From Flavobacterium sp. BFFFF2 (GTDB lineage: Bacteria; Bacteroidota; Bacteroidia; Flavobacteriales; Flavobacteriaceae): DNA of 46,380 bases. The notes under the pieces were generated by a model. The model did no database searches. It was not told the origin of the DNA and saw nothing but the letters and a program-made list of their open reading frames with translations. The position numbers and the translations under genes were made by a program. Shown here in pieces: positions 9,417 to 19,231 of this stretch; within the stretch, counting starts at the first letter, position 1; each line of letters opens with the position of its first letter. The stretch lies in the NCBI GenBank assembly GCA_002256385.1, contig NKJD01000028.1, positions 1 to 46,380 on the forward strand, read 5' to 3'.

Positions 9417-10445
9417 TTATTTAATCAGTACTGCCCTAAATCGCGGAATGTCTTTCAGCACCTTACCAGTTCCGCGAACAACGGCTCTAAGTGGGTCTTC
9501 AGCAATGTAAACAGGAAGGTCTGTTTTTTGTGAAAAACGCTTGTCTAATCCGCGCAATTGTGAACCTCCACCAGCTAAATAAATACCAGTGTTGTAAATG
9601 TCTGCTGCCAACTCAGGTGGCGTTTGCGACAAAGTTTCCATAATGGCGTCTTCGATGCGTTGTATTGACTTGTCAAGTGCCTTGGCAATTTCGCGGTGCG
9701 AAACTTCCACTTGTTTGGGTTTGCCCGTTAACAAATCGCGCCCTTGCACCGACATGTCGGCTGGTGGGTTTTCAATGTCGTCGGTGGCAGCACCAATATT
9801 AATTTTAACTTGCTCGCCAGTAGTTTCACCGATGAATAAGTTATGTTGCGTTCTCATGTAATAGATAATGTCGTTTGTGAAAACGTCACCTGCAATTTTA
9901 ACTGATTTATCACAGACAATGCCGCCCAATGCGATGACCGCAATTTCGGTGGTACCACCGCCGATGTCAACAATCATGTTGCCTTTTGGTTGCATAATGT
10001 CAATGCCAATACCGATGGCTGCTGCCATTGGCTCGTGAATCAAGTACACTTCTTTTCCGTTCACACGCTCACAAGATTCTTTTACCGCCCGCATTTCCAC
10101 TTCTGTAATACCTGAAGGAATACAAACCACCATGCGCAAGGCTGGGGTAAATAATTTTTTCTTGAGGGCAGGAATGCTTTTGATGAACATGTTGATCATC
10201 TTTTCGGAAGCATCAAAATCGGCAATAACTCCGTCTTTTAAGGGGCGAATGGTTTTGATGTTTTCATGCGTTTTGCCTTGCATCATGTTGGCTTCTTGGC
10301 CTACTGCAATTATTTTTCCGGTAATCCGGTCGCGGGCAACAATCGAAGGACTGTCAACAACCACTTTGCCATTATGTATGATGAGGGTATTAGCCGTACC
10401 TAAGTCGATGGCTATATCTTCAGTCATGAAATCAAAAAATCCCAT
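9417..10445 (-). CDS. mreB: Actin-like cytoskeletal protein MreB
   Basis: MreB forms membrane-associated filaments that direct lateral wall synthesis. The 342-residue protein has the actin-fold signatures IAIDLGTANTLI (phosphate 1), IVDIGGGTTEIAVI (phosphate 2) and the adenosine motif YLAGGGSQLRGL. It is the first gene of a five-gene operon mreB-mreC-mreD-mrdA-rodA, all on the minus strand with tiny gaps or overlaps. Confidence 0.98.
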   Translation of the reverse strand: MGFFDFMTEDIAIDLGTANTLIIHNGKVVVDSPSIVARDRITGKIIAVGQEANMMQGKTHENIKTIRPLKDGVIADFDASEKMINMFIKSIPALKKKLFTPALRMVVCIPSGITEVEMRAVKESCERVNGKEVYLIHEPMAAAIGIGIDIMQPKGNMIVDIGGGTTEIAVIALGGIVCDKSVKIAGDVFTNDIIYYMRTQHNLFIGETTGEQVKINIGAATDDIENPPADMSVQGRDLLTGKPKQVEVSHREIAKALDKSIQRIEDAIMETLSQTPPELAADIYNTGIYLAGGGSQLRGLDKRFSQKTDLPVYIAEDPLRAVVRGTGKVLKDIPRFRAVLIK

Positions 10446-10485
10446 ACGCGATTTACGGGTTAAAAGTTATCGTTTGTTAAACGTG

Positions 10486-10517
10486 CAAAGGTATGTAATA
10501 ATCGGCCTATTTTGCAA
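10486..10517 (-). promoter_or_regulatory. Promoter of the mre operon
   Basis: The minus strand reads TTG (10517-10515), 21 bases, then TACCTTTG (10493-10486), matching the flavobacterial consensus. The predicted start is about 36 bases before the mreB ATG. The remaining 10518-10774 is AT-rich with long T runs and no recognisable gene. Confidence 0.7.
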
Positions 10518-10774
10518 GGCTTTTTGAATTAGGTTGTAAAAAAAAATAAAAGTTATTTTTTGTTTTTTTGCTCACTGTAAACAACTGATTTTGTGCACCA
10601 TATCTTTTTTACTTCTTTGATTGGTTTAAAACATTTTAATTGCTGCACACCCAATCATTTGTCCAAATGAAACTTGGCTTTTTTTTGGTTGGGAATTTCT
10701 TAAAACGTTCATTTTTTGTTTTTAAAAACAACGCAATTGCTGTAACATTTTGAGGTTTTTTTCATCTCATTGCA

Positions 10775-12049
10775 ATGATGGGAAAACCAAATTCGTTGTT
10801 GCTTTATTTTCGGCTACTGAGCGAAAGTTTAGGTTTTGCAGCTCAGGCGCTGCGAACCAACAAGTTACGTACCTTATTGTCGTTATTAGGCGTGACCGTT
10901 GGCATTTTTTCAATCATTGCTGTCTTGGCTGCGGTTGATTCGCTTAACCAAAAAATTACCAAAGATTTAAGCAGTTTAGACAAAAACTCCATTTACTTGA
11001 TGCGATTTTCATTTGGCCCCACTGAAGTGCCGCGTTGGAAACGAGAACAATTTCCGGATGTAAGCTACGACGAATACGAAAATTTGCGCAAAAACCTGAA
11101 GCATTATGACAAAATGGCTTTTTGCTTATTCACTAAAAATGAGCCGGTTAAATACGAAAACAAAACGGTGAGTTCGGTTCGGGTAACACCCACTACCGAT
11201 GAATTTGAAACCATCGATGGCGTAAAAATTGGCAATGGCCGTTTTTTTAATAATGCGGAATCAAATTCGGGAACCCAAGTGGTGGTGCTTGGTTACGAAG
11301 TGGCGATGGGTTTATTTGATACGGCTGAAGAAGCTTTAGGAAAAAAAATTCGCTTGTATGGCCAGCGTTTTACGGTTATTGGCGTCATTGAAAAACAAGG
11401 CTTTTCCACTTTTGACGAAAGCCGCGATGACGCGCTCTATATTCCCATGAATTTCATTCGCAGGTTGTATGGCGATAACAATGAAAAAATTACGCCCGCC
11501 ATACTTATCAAACCCGAAAAGGAAGTTGATATGGAGGCTTTTAAAGCAGAGTTAATTCAACGGATGCGCACCTTAAGGGGCATCAAGGAAGGCGAAATCA
11601 ACACGTTCTTCTTAAATGTACTGTCTGGGTTTACCGATTTTTTAGATGATATTTTTTCAAATCTCAATTTTGGCGGCTGGGTGATTAGTTTCTTTTCCTT
11701 GCTAGTGGGTGGTTTCGGCATTGCCAACATCATGTTTGTGTCTGTCAAAGAGCGTACCCACCTCATTGGCATTCAAAAATCACTTGGGGCCAAAAACCGA
11801 TTTATTTTATTTCAGTTCTTATTTGAAGCGGTCATTTTATGCCTTATCGGCGGAATGGTTGGGCTGCTGCTCGTATGGTTGGTGGCACAAATTATGACCT
11901 CTGTTCTAGATTTTGAGTTTGTATTAAGTTTGTCCAACTGCCTGTTAGGAACAGGACTTTCTGTCATCATTGGGCTTGTTTCAGGGATCATCCCTGCCAT
12001 TAGTGCCTCACGACTTGACCCGGTTGAAGCGATACGAAGTGGCCAATAA
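10775..12049 (+). CDS. ABC transporter permease of the FtsX/MacB type
   Basis: The 424-residue protein has the MacB layout. A first membrane helix (around residues 30-55, LLSLLGVTVGIFSIIAVLAAV) is followed by a large periplasmic core domain (residues about 55-285). Three C-terminal helices form the FtsX domain with KERTHLIGIQKSLGAK and ASRLDPVEAIRSGQ, both hallmark motifs. Such permeases usually work in mechanotransmission or export of lipids, peptides or drugs with a separate LolD-like ATPase; no ATPase gene is adjacent. The ATG at 10775 is used; a second in-frame ATG follows directly. Confidence 0.9.
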   Translation: MMGKPNSLLLYFRLLSESLGFAAQALRTNKLRTLLSLLGVTVGIFSIIAVLAAVDSLNQKITKDLSSLDKNSIYLMRFSFGPTEVPRWKREQFPDVSYDEYENLRKNLKHYDKMAFCLFTKNEPVKYENKTVSSVRVTPTTDEFETIDGVKIGNGRFFNNAESNSGTQVVVLGYEVAMGLFDTAEEALGKKIRLYGQRFTVIGVIEKQGFSTFDESRDDALYIPMNFIRRLYGDNNEKITPAILIKPEKEVDMEAFKAELIQRMRTLRGIKEGEINTFFLNVLSGFTDFLDDIFSNLNFGGWVISFFSLLVGGFGIANIMFVSVKERTHLIGIQKSLGAKNRFILFQFLFEAVILCLIGGMVGLLLVWLVAQIMTSVLDFEFVLSLSNCLLGTGLSVIIGLVSGIIPAISASRLDPVEAIRSGQ

Positions 12050-12100
12050 ACACTTTTTTTCCTAACATACTTATTTTTGATTTTTTGCGTTATTCCTAGG

Positions 12101-12130
12101 TTTGAGGTTTATTAAACCTACGTAAATTTG
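12101..12130 (+). promoter_or_regulatory. porZ promoter, leaderless geometry
   Basis: TTTG (12101-12104), 18 bases, then TAAATTTG (12123-12130). The -7 box ends only 4 bases before the porZ ATG, so the transcript probably starts at or next to the ATG. Confidence 0.65.
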
Positions 12131-12134
12131 CACC

Positions 12135-14444
12135 ATGAATATTTGCCGGTTTTTTGCAGGATTTTTGCTGATGATCCAAGTTGGGTTAGCCCAAGAGAAC
12201 ACACAATGGGAGGGACATTACTCCTACCACAATGTACAAGATATTGCCGTGACCAACAAAGCGATTTACGGCTCGTGCGAAAACAGTTTTTTTACCAAGT
12301 CACTTATTAACGGATCAGTGAAAACCACCTCGACCATACAAGGAATTTCAGGTGAATTTTTGTCGTGCTTTTATTATAGTGAAACCTACAAGTTGTTTTT
12401 GTTGGGCTATGAAAATGGCTTGATGGTGGTAGTCAACGAGACCACTGGAAAAGTCATTAAATTGGTGGATATCATCAATAAATCAATTCCTTCAAACATT
12501 AAAAAAATCAATCATTTCTTAGAATATAATAATCAAATTTTCTTGTCCTGCGATTTTGGCGTGGTACAATTTAATCCTTCCACCTTAGTATTCGGTGATA
12601 CTTATTTCATGGGACCTACTGGTCAGGAAATCAAAGTGTTGCAAACGGCGGTGGTTTCGGGTAAATTGTATGCAGCTACCCAAAATTATGGCATTCGCTG
12701 GGGTGATCTGAGCAGTCCTTTTTTAAATGATTTCAACCAGTGGCAAACCTTAGACTCAGGCGTTTGGAGAGGCGTTGTAAACTTAAACAATAATTTGATT
12801 GGCTGGAACAGCAACCAACAATTGTATCGATACCAAGCGGGTGGATGGATTTCTTTTTACAGCTTGCCCGAAGCGGGGGTACAGATTAAAACCCAAGCCA
12901 GTCTGCTGACGGCTGTGACCCCGAACCATGTGTTGGTTTTTGGTTCTAACTTTATCCGACAACTTGACTATACTTATACGCCAACCGGAACGGATCCATT
13001 GACTTTTAACTGTGCCGTCACCGATGGCCAAACCCTTTATGTGGGCACCCAAGAATCAGGTATTTTACAAACACCATTGGGTAACAGTGGGCGTGTTGAG
13101 TTCATTTTGCCTGATGGACCCGTGCGCAATAAAATTTTTAGAATGAAAAAAAGCAGCACCGCTTTATGGGTGTTGTACGGCGCTTACAATAGAACCTATA
13201 ATCCGTATGATCCGCCACGCGGACTCGGACAGTTTCCCATTAGTTTATATAAAAACACGAGCTGGTCAAAGCTCCCGTATGACGGGTTGTTAGGGGCCAA
13301 GTCCTTGTCTAATTTGGTGTTTAATCCGAAAAACGAAAACCAAGTTTGGGTGGCCTCTTATTTTTCGGGCTTGCTCAAAATGGAAAATGAGCAGGCAACC
13401 AAGTTGTATAACCAAGCAAATACTGCCCCAAATGGTTTGGAAACCTTGGTAATTGCCGGAAACCCTACTTATGTTGATATTCGGGTTAATGGCCCAGCAT
13501 GGGACAAAAACAACAACTTATGGATGTCCAACAACATGATTGACAAAAGTATTAAGGTGTTGCGCAGTTCGGGCCAATGGCAATCGTACTCGGTTACTTC
13601 GGTTTTTAGTGACGCACGCGACGTAAGTTATGGATCGCTGGTCGTAGACAAAAACAACACCAAATGGATCCCTACTGACCGCAATGGGGTGTTGGCTTTT
13701 AACGAAAATTACAACAACAAATACATGGTCATCAAAAATGATGAAACCGGCAACTTGCCCGATGGCGATGTCCGTTGTGTGGCCATTGACCAAAAAAACC
13801 AACTCTGGATTGGAAGCACCCGAGGCGTGCGTGTATTGTCATCAGTTGATCAATTTTTGAGCCAAAATGAACTAAAAACCCGCGCCATTATTATTGTGGA
13901 AGATGGGTTGGCGCAAGAACTGCTTTACCAACAATTTGTAACCGACATTTGTGTTGATGGTTCCAATAAAAAATGGATTGGCACCGCCGATACTGGACTT
14001 TATTACATAAGTGCCGACGGCCAACAAACCATTTATCATTTTACGGTTGATAATTCGCCTTTGCCCAGTAATACTATAGTCGATGTTGAAATTGATGCCA
14101 TAAACGGGACGGTGTTTGTGGCCACCGACCGCGGCATGGTGAGTTTTAAGGGAATTGCCACTACTGCCAGCAGCACCTTGGCAAATGTGTATATTTATCC
14201 AAACCCCGTTCGGCCTGATTACGAAGGAACCGTTAAAATTTGCAATTTAACTGACAAGGCCACCGTGAAAATAACCGATATCGAAGGCAATTTGGTATTT
14301 GAAACCACCTCTGCGGGCGGCACCATTGAATGGGACACCATGGCCTTTGGGAAATACAAAGTAAGTTCGGGCGTATATGTCGTGTTTGTTTCGGCTGCCG
14401 ATGGCAGTGATACCACCGTTAAAAAAGTAATGATTGTCCGTTAA
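12135..14444 (+). CDS. porZ: PorZ-like T9SS component: double beta-propeller with C-terminal sorting domain
   Basis: PorZ is a surface protein of the T9SS attachment complex that helps deliver anionic lipopolysaccharide to cargo. The 769-residue length is close to characterised PorZ. A signal peptide (MNICRFFAGFLLMIQVGLAQ) precedes an N-terminal propeller. In that propeller, GEFLSCFYYSETYKLFLLGY and NGLMVV resemble the conserved PorZ region. A second propeller carries two-component-regulator-type blades such as DVRCVAIDQKNQLWIGSTRGV and KKWIGTADTGLYYIS. The last 85 residues are a T9SS type A domain (VYIYPNPVRPDYEGTVKI, then KVSSGVYVVFV, ending KKVMIVR). recO follows 11 bases downstream. The family could also be a generic propeller T9SS cargo; PorZ is the best fit. 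Confidence 0.72.
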   Translation: MNICRFFAGFLLMIQVGLAQENTQWEGHYSYHNVQDIAVTNKAIYGSCENSFFTKSLINGSVKTTSTIQGISGEFLSCFYYSETYKLFLLGYENGLMVVVNETTGKVIKLVDIINKSIPSNIKKINHFLEYNNQIFLSCDFGVVQFNPSTLVFGDTYFMGPTGQEIKVLQTAVVSGKLYAATQNYGIRWGDLSSPFLNDFNQWQTLDSGVWRGVVNLNNNLIGWNSNQQLYRYQAGGWISFYSLPEAGVQIKTQASLLTAVTPNHVLVFGSNFIRQLDYTYTPTGTDPLTFNCAVTDGQTLYVGTQESGILQTPLGNSGRVEFILPDGPVRNKIFRMKKSSTALWVLYGAYNRTYNPYDPPRGLGQFPISLYKNTSWSKLPYDGLLGAKSLSNLVFNPKNENQVWVASYFSGLLKMENEQATKLYNQANTAPNGLETLVIAGNPTYVDIRVNGPAWDKNNNLWMSNNMIDKSIKVLRSSGQWQSYSVTSVFSDARDVSYGSLVVDKNNTKWIPTDRNGVLAFNENYNNKYMVIKNDETGNLPDGDVRCVAIDQKNQLWIGSTRGVRVLSSVDQFLSQNELKTRAIIIVEDGLAQELLYQQFVTDICVDGSNKKWIGTADTGLYYISADGQQTIYHFTVDNSPLPSNTIVDVEIDAINGTVFVATDRGMVSFKGIATTASSTLANVYIYPNPVRPDYEGTVKICNLTDKATVKITDIEGNLVFETTSAGGTIEWDTMAFGKYKVSSGVYVVFVSAADGSDTTVKKVMIVR

Positions 14445-14455
14445 TACCTAATTAG

Positions 14456-15169
14456 ATGATCGTTCAAACAAAAGGGGTGGTTTTACATTCTTTAAAATTT
14501 CAAGAAAACAGCCTTATTGTTCACTTGTACACCGCTGATCATGGACCGCAACAATATATGGTGCGAAATGCTTTTTCAAGCTCAAAAACAGCGTTAAAGG
14601 CTTCTTATTTTCAGCCGTTGCAAATATTGGAATTTACGGCATCATTCAAGAATAAAGGCACTTTAGAGTATTTCAAGGAAGTGCGCTTGCATCCGCCGCT
14701 TCAGGCTTTATACACCGATCCGTTTAAGCAAATGCAAACCTTGTTTTTGGCCGAAACCTTGCACGAATTACTGCGGCACGAAGGCCCACAACCCGAATTA
14801 TTTGATTTGGTAGAAGCTGCCATACTGTGGATCGATACCCACCAGAACCCAGTCAATGCGCCGCTTTTCTTGTTGTTGGAATTAACCAAATATCTTGGTT
14901 TTTATCCAGAAATTGAGTTCATAGCGGCCCCGTTCTTTGATTTGCGTGAAGGGCGGTTTTTACATGAAATTACCCCCAATACACTTAGCATCGAACAATC
15001 AAATTTGTTTAAATTGCTGCTTCAAGGTCGGTCATTTGACATGGATGAACCGACCAATGGCTTGCAACGCCGCGAGGGTTTAGATCTGGTTTTGCGGTAT
15101 TATACCCTTCACCGCGAAGGCTTTAAAACACCTAAGTCTTTGGAGGTGTTGTCTAGTTTGTTTCGGTAG
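14456..15169 (+). CDS. recO: DNA repair protein RecO
   Basis: RecO anneals complementary strands and, with RecR, loads RecA onto SSB-coated DNA. The N-terminal OB fold (residues 1-80) has the typical start MIVQTKGVVLHSLKFQENSLIVHLYTAD (shortened here) and a YFQPLQILEF strand. The helical C-terminal part follows. The 237-residue length is standard. The zinc-binding cysteines of many RecO proteins are not visible, as is common in this phylum. It lies 11 bases after porZ and is probably co-transcribed. Confidence 0.9.
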   Translation: MIVQTKGVVLHSLKFQENSLIVHLYTADHGPQQYMVRNAFSSSKTALKASYFQPLQILEFTASFKNKGTLEYFKEVRLHPPLQALYTDPFKQMQTLFLAETLHELLRHEGPQPELFDLVEAAILWIDTHQNPVNAPLFLLLELTKYLGFYPEIEFIAAPFFDLREGRFLHEITPNTLSIEQSNLFKLLLQGRSFDMDEPTNGLQRREGLDLVLRYYTLHREGFKTPKSLEVLSSLFR

Positions 15170-15302
15170 GGACTACACCCAACGGATTCGCTTATTTTTA
15201 TACTTGTAAAATGATTATAAATCCAGCTTGTTACATACATTTTTTAGGTTAACATTAAACTATTGTAAATAAATATCTATTTTTAAAGCCAAAAAAAGGC
15301 GC

Positions 15303-17189
15303 ATGAAATTTATATTTATTTTTCTATTTGCATTTTCAAGCATTTGGGGACAAGTAAACCCTTTAAATGTGGCAAATATCCCAGAAGAATTAAAAGAAAA
15401 CAGCTATTCTGTGGTTCGGAATGAAAACCTTCAAATTTCAATTGAAGCGGTTGATAAAATGACTGTTGACCACCAAATGACCATTACTGTTTTAAAAGAA
15501 TCGGGCATGTTAAATGTTGATGCACGGGAATTTTATAATCCGTCAACCAAAATAAAATTATTTGAAGTGGCGGTGTATGACAAAGAAGGAAATTTAATCA
15601 AAAAGCTAGATAAAACTGATTTTAGAGACCAAAGTGTCGCTGACGGATTTTCAATTATTGGCGACAACCGAATCCTTTTTTTAGATTATACGCCAAACCA
15701 ATACCCCATTACATTTGCTTGTCATTCTAAAGTAAGTACGTCCAACACCGCATTTATAACATCATGGTCTCCATTAAATGATTACCATGAAAGTATCGAA
15801 AAAGCGTCGTTTACCATTACTTTCCCGCCTGGTTTTACATGGAGCAAAAAAATAAAAGGGAGCAATACCTTTATTAAGGAACAAGAAATACCAGACGGCT
15901 GCAGCTACTCTTGCGAGCATGTCGTTTCCATTAAAAACGAACCTTACGCCCCCAGTTTATTTGAGTTTGTACCTATTGTATATCACGCTATGAGTCCGTT
16001 TTCATTAGAAGGTGTGCAAGGAGCTGCCAGCAATTGGGATGAGTTTGGAAAATGGGTAAACGACAAATTATTGAGCGGCACCGATGATGTGCCAGAAACA
16101 ACTAAAAATGCCGTGATCAACATGGTGAAAGATTTGCCCAACCCCGTAGATAAAGCTAAAAAGATCTATGAGTATGTGCAGAGTAAAACACGGTATGTCA
16201 GCGTGCAGCTAGGGATCGGGGGTTGGAAACCCATGAAAGCATCTGATGTTGACCGATTGGGGTATGGCGATTGCAAAGCCTTGGCTAATTATACCGCTTG
16301 CTTATTACATGCTGCTGGCGTGCCCGCTTACTATACACTGGTTTATGCCGGTGATGACAAAAAGGAGATTGACAAAGACCTATTGCGGATTCAAGGAAAT
16401 CATGCTTTTTTAACGGTGCCTTTAGCAACCAAAAACTACTTTCTAGAATGCACCTCTCAAACCAGCCCGTTTGGGTATCAAGGAGATTTTACAGACAACC
16501 GAACGGTGTTAATGATTAAACCTGATGGCGCTCAATTTGTGGCATCAAACGGGGGCCAAATCAACAGCAACCGCATTGAATCTACACATCAAATCACGAT
16601 TGATTCAACCGGTAAAATGACCGCCCAATCAACTATCGTGTCTAAAGGGATTCAATATGGTGACAGTTATATGTTACCCAAACAGCGTGCGCAAAAAATT
16701 CAAGAACATTACAACAAGAAGCTATCGTACATTCGGGAGGTTAACATTGATGCATATCAATTTTCAGACCGCCGAGATGACTTTGAATTTGAAGAAAAAG
16801 TGACCTTCCACAGCCCAATATACTGGCAAGAATACCAACAATTCAAGGCGTTTATTCCAACAGTAATGAATCGGCTTCAAGACATTCCAATGCGGATTCG
16901 TTCCAGAAAATTACCCTTTTGTTTTGACCGTGATCAGTATTTGAAAGACACGTACGTAATTCATCTTCCCGCAAATGGCAGTGTTCACTTTTGTCCTGAA
17001 AATAACCACATTGAAACGGCCTTCGGAACCTATAGCATTCAATATGAACGCAAAGGAAATGACATCATCTGTACCAGAGTGTACGAATTAAAAGCGGGTA
17101 CGTTTGAGGCATCCAAATATGAAGAGTATAGAAATTTTAAAGATCGGGTCGTTACATTTGACAATCAAAAAATATTACTAAATCCATGA
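15303..17189 (+). CDS. Exported DUF3857/transglutaminase-like protein, catalytic site intact
   Basis: The 628-residue protein has a signal peptide (MKFIFIFLFAFSSIWGQ), an N-terminal beta-rich DUF3857 domain (residues about 40-230) and a transglutaminase-like domain (about 260-400). The catalytic Cys is C324 in GYGDCKALANY and the His is H367 in QGNHAFLTV, with a CTSQTSPFG region supplying the third position. The C-terminal part resembles DUF3858. Such proteins are periplasmic or surface-exposed; the substrate is unknown. The stop overlaps the next gene's start as ATGA, so it forms a pair with a paralogue. Confidence 0.85.
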   Translation: MKFIFIFLFAFSSIWGQVNPLNVANIPEELKENSYSVVRNENLQISIEAVDKMTVDHQMTITVLKESGMLNVDAREFYNPSTKIKLFEVAVYDKEGNLIKKLDKTDFRDQSVADGFSIIGDNRILFLDYTPNQYPITFACHSKVSTSNTAFITSWSPLNDYHESIEKASFTITFPPGFTWSKKIKGSNTFIKEQEIPDGCSYSCEHVVSIKNEPYAPSLFEFVPIVYHAMSPFSLEGVQGAASNWDEFGKWVNDKLLSGTDDVPETTKNAVINMVKDLPNPVDKAKKIYEYVQSKTRYVSVQLGIGGWKPMKASDVDRLGYGDCKALANYTACLLHAAGVPAYYTLVYAGDDKKEIDKDLLRIQGNHAFLTVPLATKNYFLECTSQTSPFGYQGDFTDNRTVLMIKPDGAQFVASNGGQINSNRIESTHQITIDSTGKMTAQSTIVSKGIQYGDSYMLPKQRAQKIQEHYNKKLSYIREVNIDAYQFSDRRDDFEFEEKVTFHSPIYWQEYQQFKAFIPTVMNRLQDIPMRIRSRKLPFCFDRDQYLKDTYVIHLPANGSVHFCPENNHIETAFGTYSIQYERKGNDIICTRVYELKAGTFEASKYEEYRNFKDRVVTFDNQKILLNP

Positions 17190-19198
17190 GAACAAGCCAT
17201 ATAACATCTGCTTTTTACCTGTTTCTTTTGTTCCTTTGTAGCAATGTTTGGTCACAAAAATACGAATTGGGCAACGTGACCATTGAAGAATTAGAACAGA
17301 AAAAACACCCAACTGATAGTTCGGCAGTTGCCTGCTATTTGTTTAAAACGGGCGAAACGTCAATTAATTATAAAGGTGAACGTTTTGAACTTATTACACG
17401 AATCAATTATAAAATTAAGGTGTATTCAAAAGCGGGATATAAGTATGCCGATTTTTCAGTTCCGTATTACACATCCTCCGAAAAAGAGCGCGTTACAATA
17501 GATAAAGCTGTAACATATAATTTGGTGAATGGTAAAATTGAAAAAACGAAATTAAAAAGCGAAGGCATTTTTGATGAAGACAAAAACGAAAACTTTCACC
17601 TCAAAAAAATCACACTTCCTAATGTAAAAGAAGGATCGATACTTGAATTTAGAGTTGAAATTACCTCTCCTTTTTTTTCCAATTTTCCTGATTGGACTTT
17701 TCAAGAAGAAGTCCCGTGCAATTATGCTGAATTTACCTCCCGCATTCCAGAATATTTTAAGTACAATCCGTACTACAAGGGTTTGCTTTCGCCTGAAACA
17801 AAAAGCGAAAGTGTTTTTTCTTCGTTTAATTATTTTACCCGATACGATCCAACAAGTTATAACAATGTAAAGACGGAGTCGAACGTTGTTAAATTTTCAG
17901 AATACCAAACAACCTATATTCTCAGAAATGTTCCCGCGTTAAAAATGGAGCCCTATTCAATTAATCCCGATAATTACCGCTGCGAAATTAAACATGAATT
18001 GGCAAGTAGTCAGATGCCCGAATCAAACGTAAATGTCTATTCTACCACTTGGAATGGCGTAGCTGACCACATGTTCTATCACCAAGATTTTGGTGAAAAA
18101 ATTCGCAGCACCTCTTTTGCAAAAGAAACCGCTAAAGCCATAAAAACTGAATTCCCTGGTGCTATAGAGGGATTACTTGGCATTTTTAACCATGTGCAAC
18201 GTGAAATAACATGGAATAATGAACTCCGCGTTTTTTGTCAAAATAACTTAAAAAAAGTCTTAGAAACAAAAACGGGTAATTCGGCGGAGGTTAATTTGTT
18301 GTTATATGCCTTGCTTATTGAGGGCGGATATGATGCAAGTCCTGTTTTAATCAGTACCCGTGATAATGGCATTCCTCTTTTTCCATCAAGAACAGCTTTT
18401 AACCATGTAATTGTAGCCGTTAAATATGAAGATAAAAACTATTTAATGGATGCTACCTCCAAATTGTCGTTGCCCAATTTACTTCCGTTGCGCGACTTAA
18501 ACTGGAATGGTTTATTGCTAAAAAAAGGAGACAAATCAAATTTAATTTCGTTAAAATTCGATCAATTTAGTAGTTCTCGTTACACTGGATTATTTGCAAT
18601 TAATGAGGAGGGGAAAGTAACGGGGAAAGTGAAAGCTATTTACAGTGATTATGAAGCCTATCTTTTTCGTGCACAATTTAACAATCAGTCTCAAGACGAT
18701 TATTTAGCTGCCTATGAAAAACATTTCAATCGGAGTGAAATAGGCGAATACAAAATTGAAAACAAAAACAAATTGGGGCTACCCATAGAAGAAACCTTTG
18801 ACATCACCGACAAAAATTCGATTGACACCATGGGAGACAAATTGTTTGTTCGGCCACTGTTATTTTTTCCGCCAGAACAAAACCCTTTTGTGTCACCCAC
18901 ACGTGATCTTCCTATAGAATTCCCATTTCCAACAGAAGAGCGCATCATGTTTACCTTAAATATACCAGACAATTACAGCATAGAAAAGCTACCAGAACCG
19001 CTTGCGATTCGCCTGCCTAACAATGAAATTGTATTCACCTTTCAGATTGCTAAACGCGAAAATCAAATACAAGTTATATATCGCTATCAGGTGGCAACGT
19101 CCATTTTACCAGCCGAATATTACGAAGATTTAAAAGGCATTTTGGAAAGTATTTCCAAAAAAATGGATGAAAAAATAGTGCTACAAAAAATCAAATAA
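17186..19198 (+). CDS. Exported DUF3857/transglutaminase-like paralogue lacking the catalytic Cys
   Basis: The 670-residue protein shares the domain order of the preceding gene: signal peptide (ending NVWSQ), DUF3857 domain, then a transglutaminase-like domain. Where the active Cys should lie it has GNS366AEVNLLLYALL, so Cys is replaced by Ser. H407 (FNHVIVAV) and the Asp in YLMDAT are kept. It is probably a non-catalytic binding partner of the upstream enzyme, to which it is coupled by an ATGA overlap. This GNSAE-like variant is, to my memory, usual in one DUF3857 subgroup, so it need not be recent decay. Confidence 0.85.
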   Translation: MRTSHITSAFYLFLLFLCSNVWSQKYELGNVTIEELEQKKHPTDSSAVACYLFKTGETSINYKGERFELITRINYKIKVYSKAGYKYADFSVPYYTSSEKERVTIDKAVTYNLVNGKIEKTKLKSEGIFDEDKNENFHLKKITLPNVKEGSILEFRVEITSPFFSNFPDWTFQEEVPCNYAEFTSRIPEYFKYNPYYKGLLSPETKSESVFSSFNYFTRYDPTSYNNVKTESNVVKFSEYQTTYILRNVPALKMEPYSINPDNYRCEIKHELASSQMPESNVNVYSTTWNGVADHMFYHQDFGEKIRSTSFAKETAKAIKTEFPGAIEGLLGIFNHVQREITWNNELRVFCQNNLKKVLETKTGNSAEVNLLLYALLIEGGYDASPVLISTRDNGIPLFPSRTAFNHVIVAVKYEDKNYLMDATSKLSLPNLLPLRDLNWNGLLLKKGDKSNLISLKFDQFSSSRYTGLFAINEEGKVTGKVKAIYSDYEAYLFRAQFNNQSQDDYLAAYEKHFNRSEIGEYKIENKNKLGLPIEETFDITDKNSIDTMGDKLFVRPLLFFPPEQNPFVSPTRDLPIEFPFPTEERIMFTLNIPDNYSIEKLPEPLAIRLPNNEIVFTFQIAKRENQIQVIYRYQVATSILPAEYYEDLKGILESISKKMDEKIVLQKIK

Positions 19199-19231
19199 GA
19201 TAGTGACTAAATAAGCGTAGCATTTTTATTT

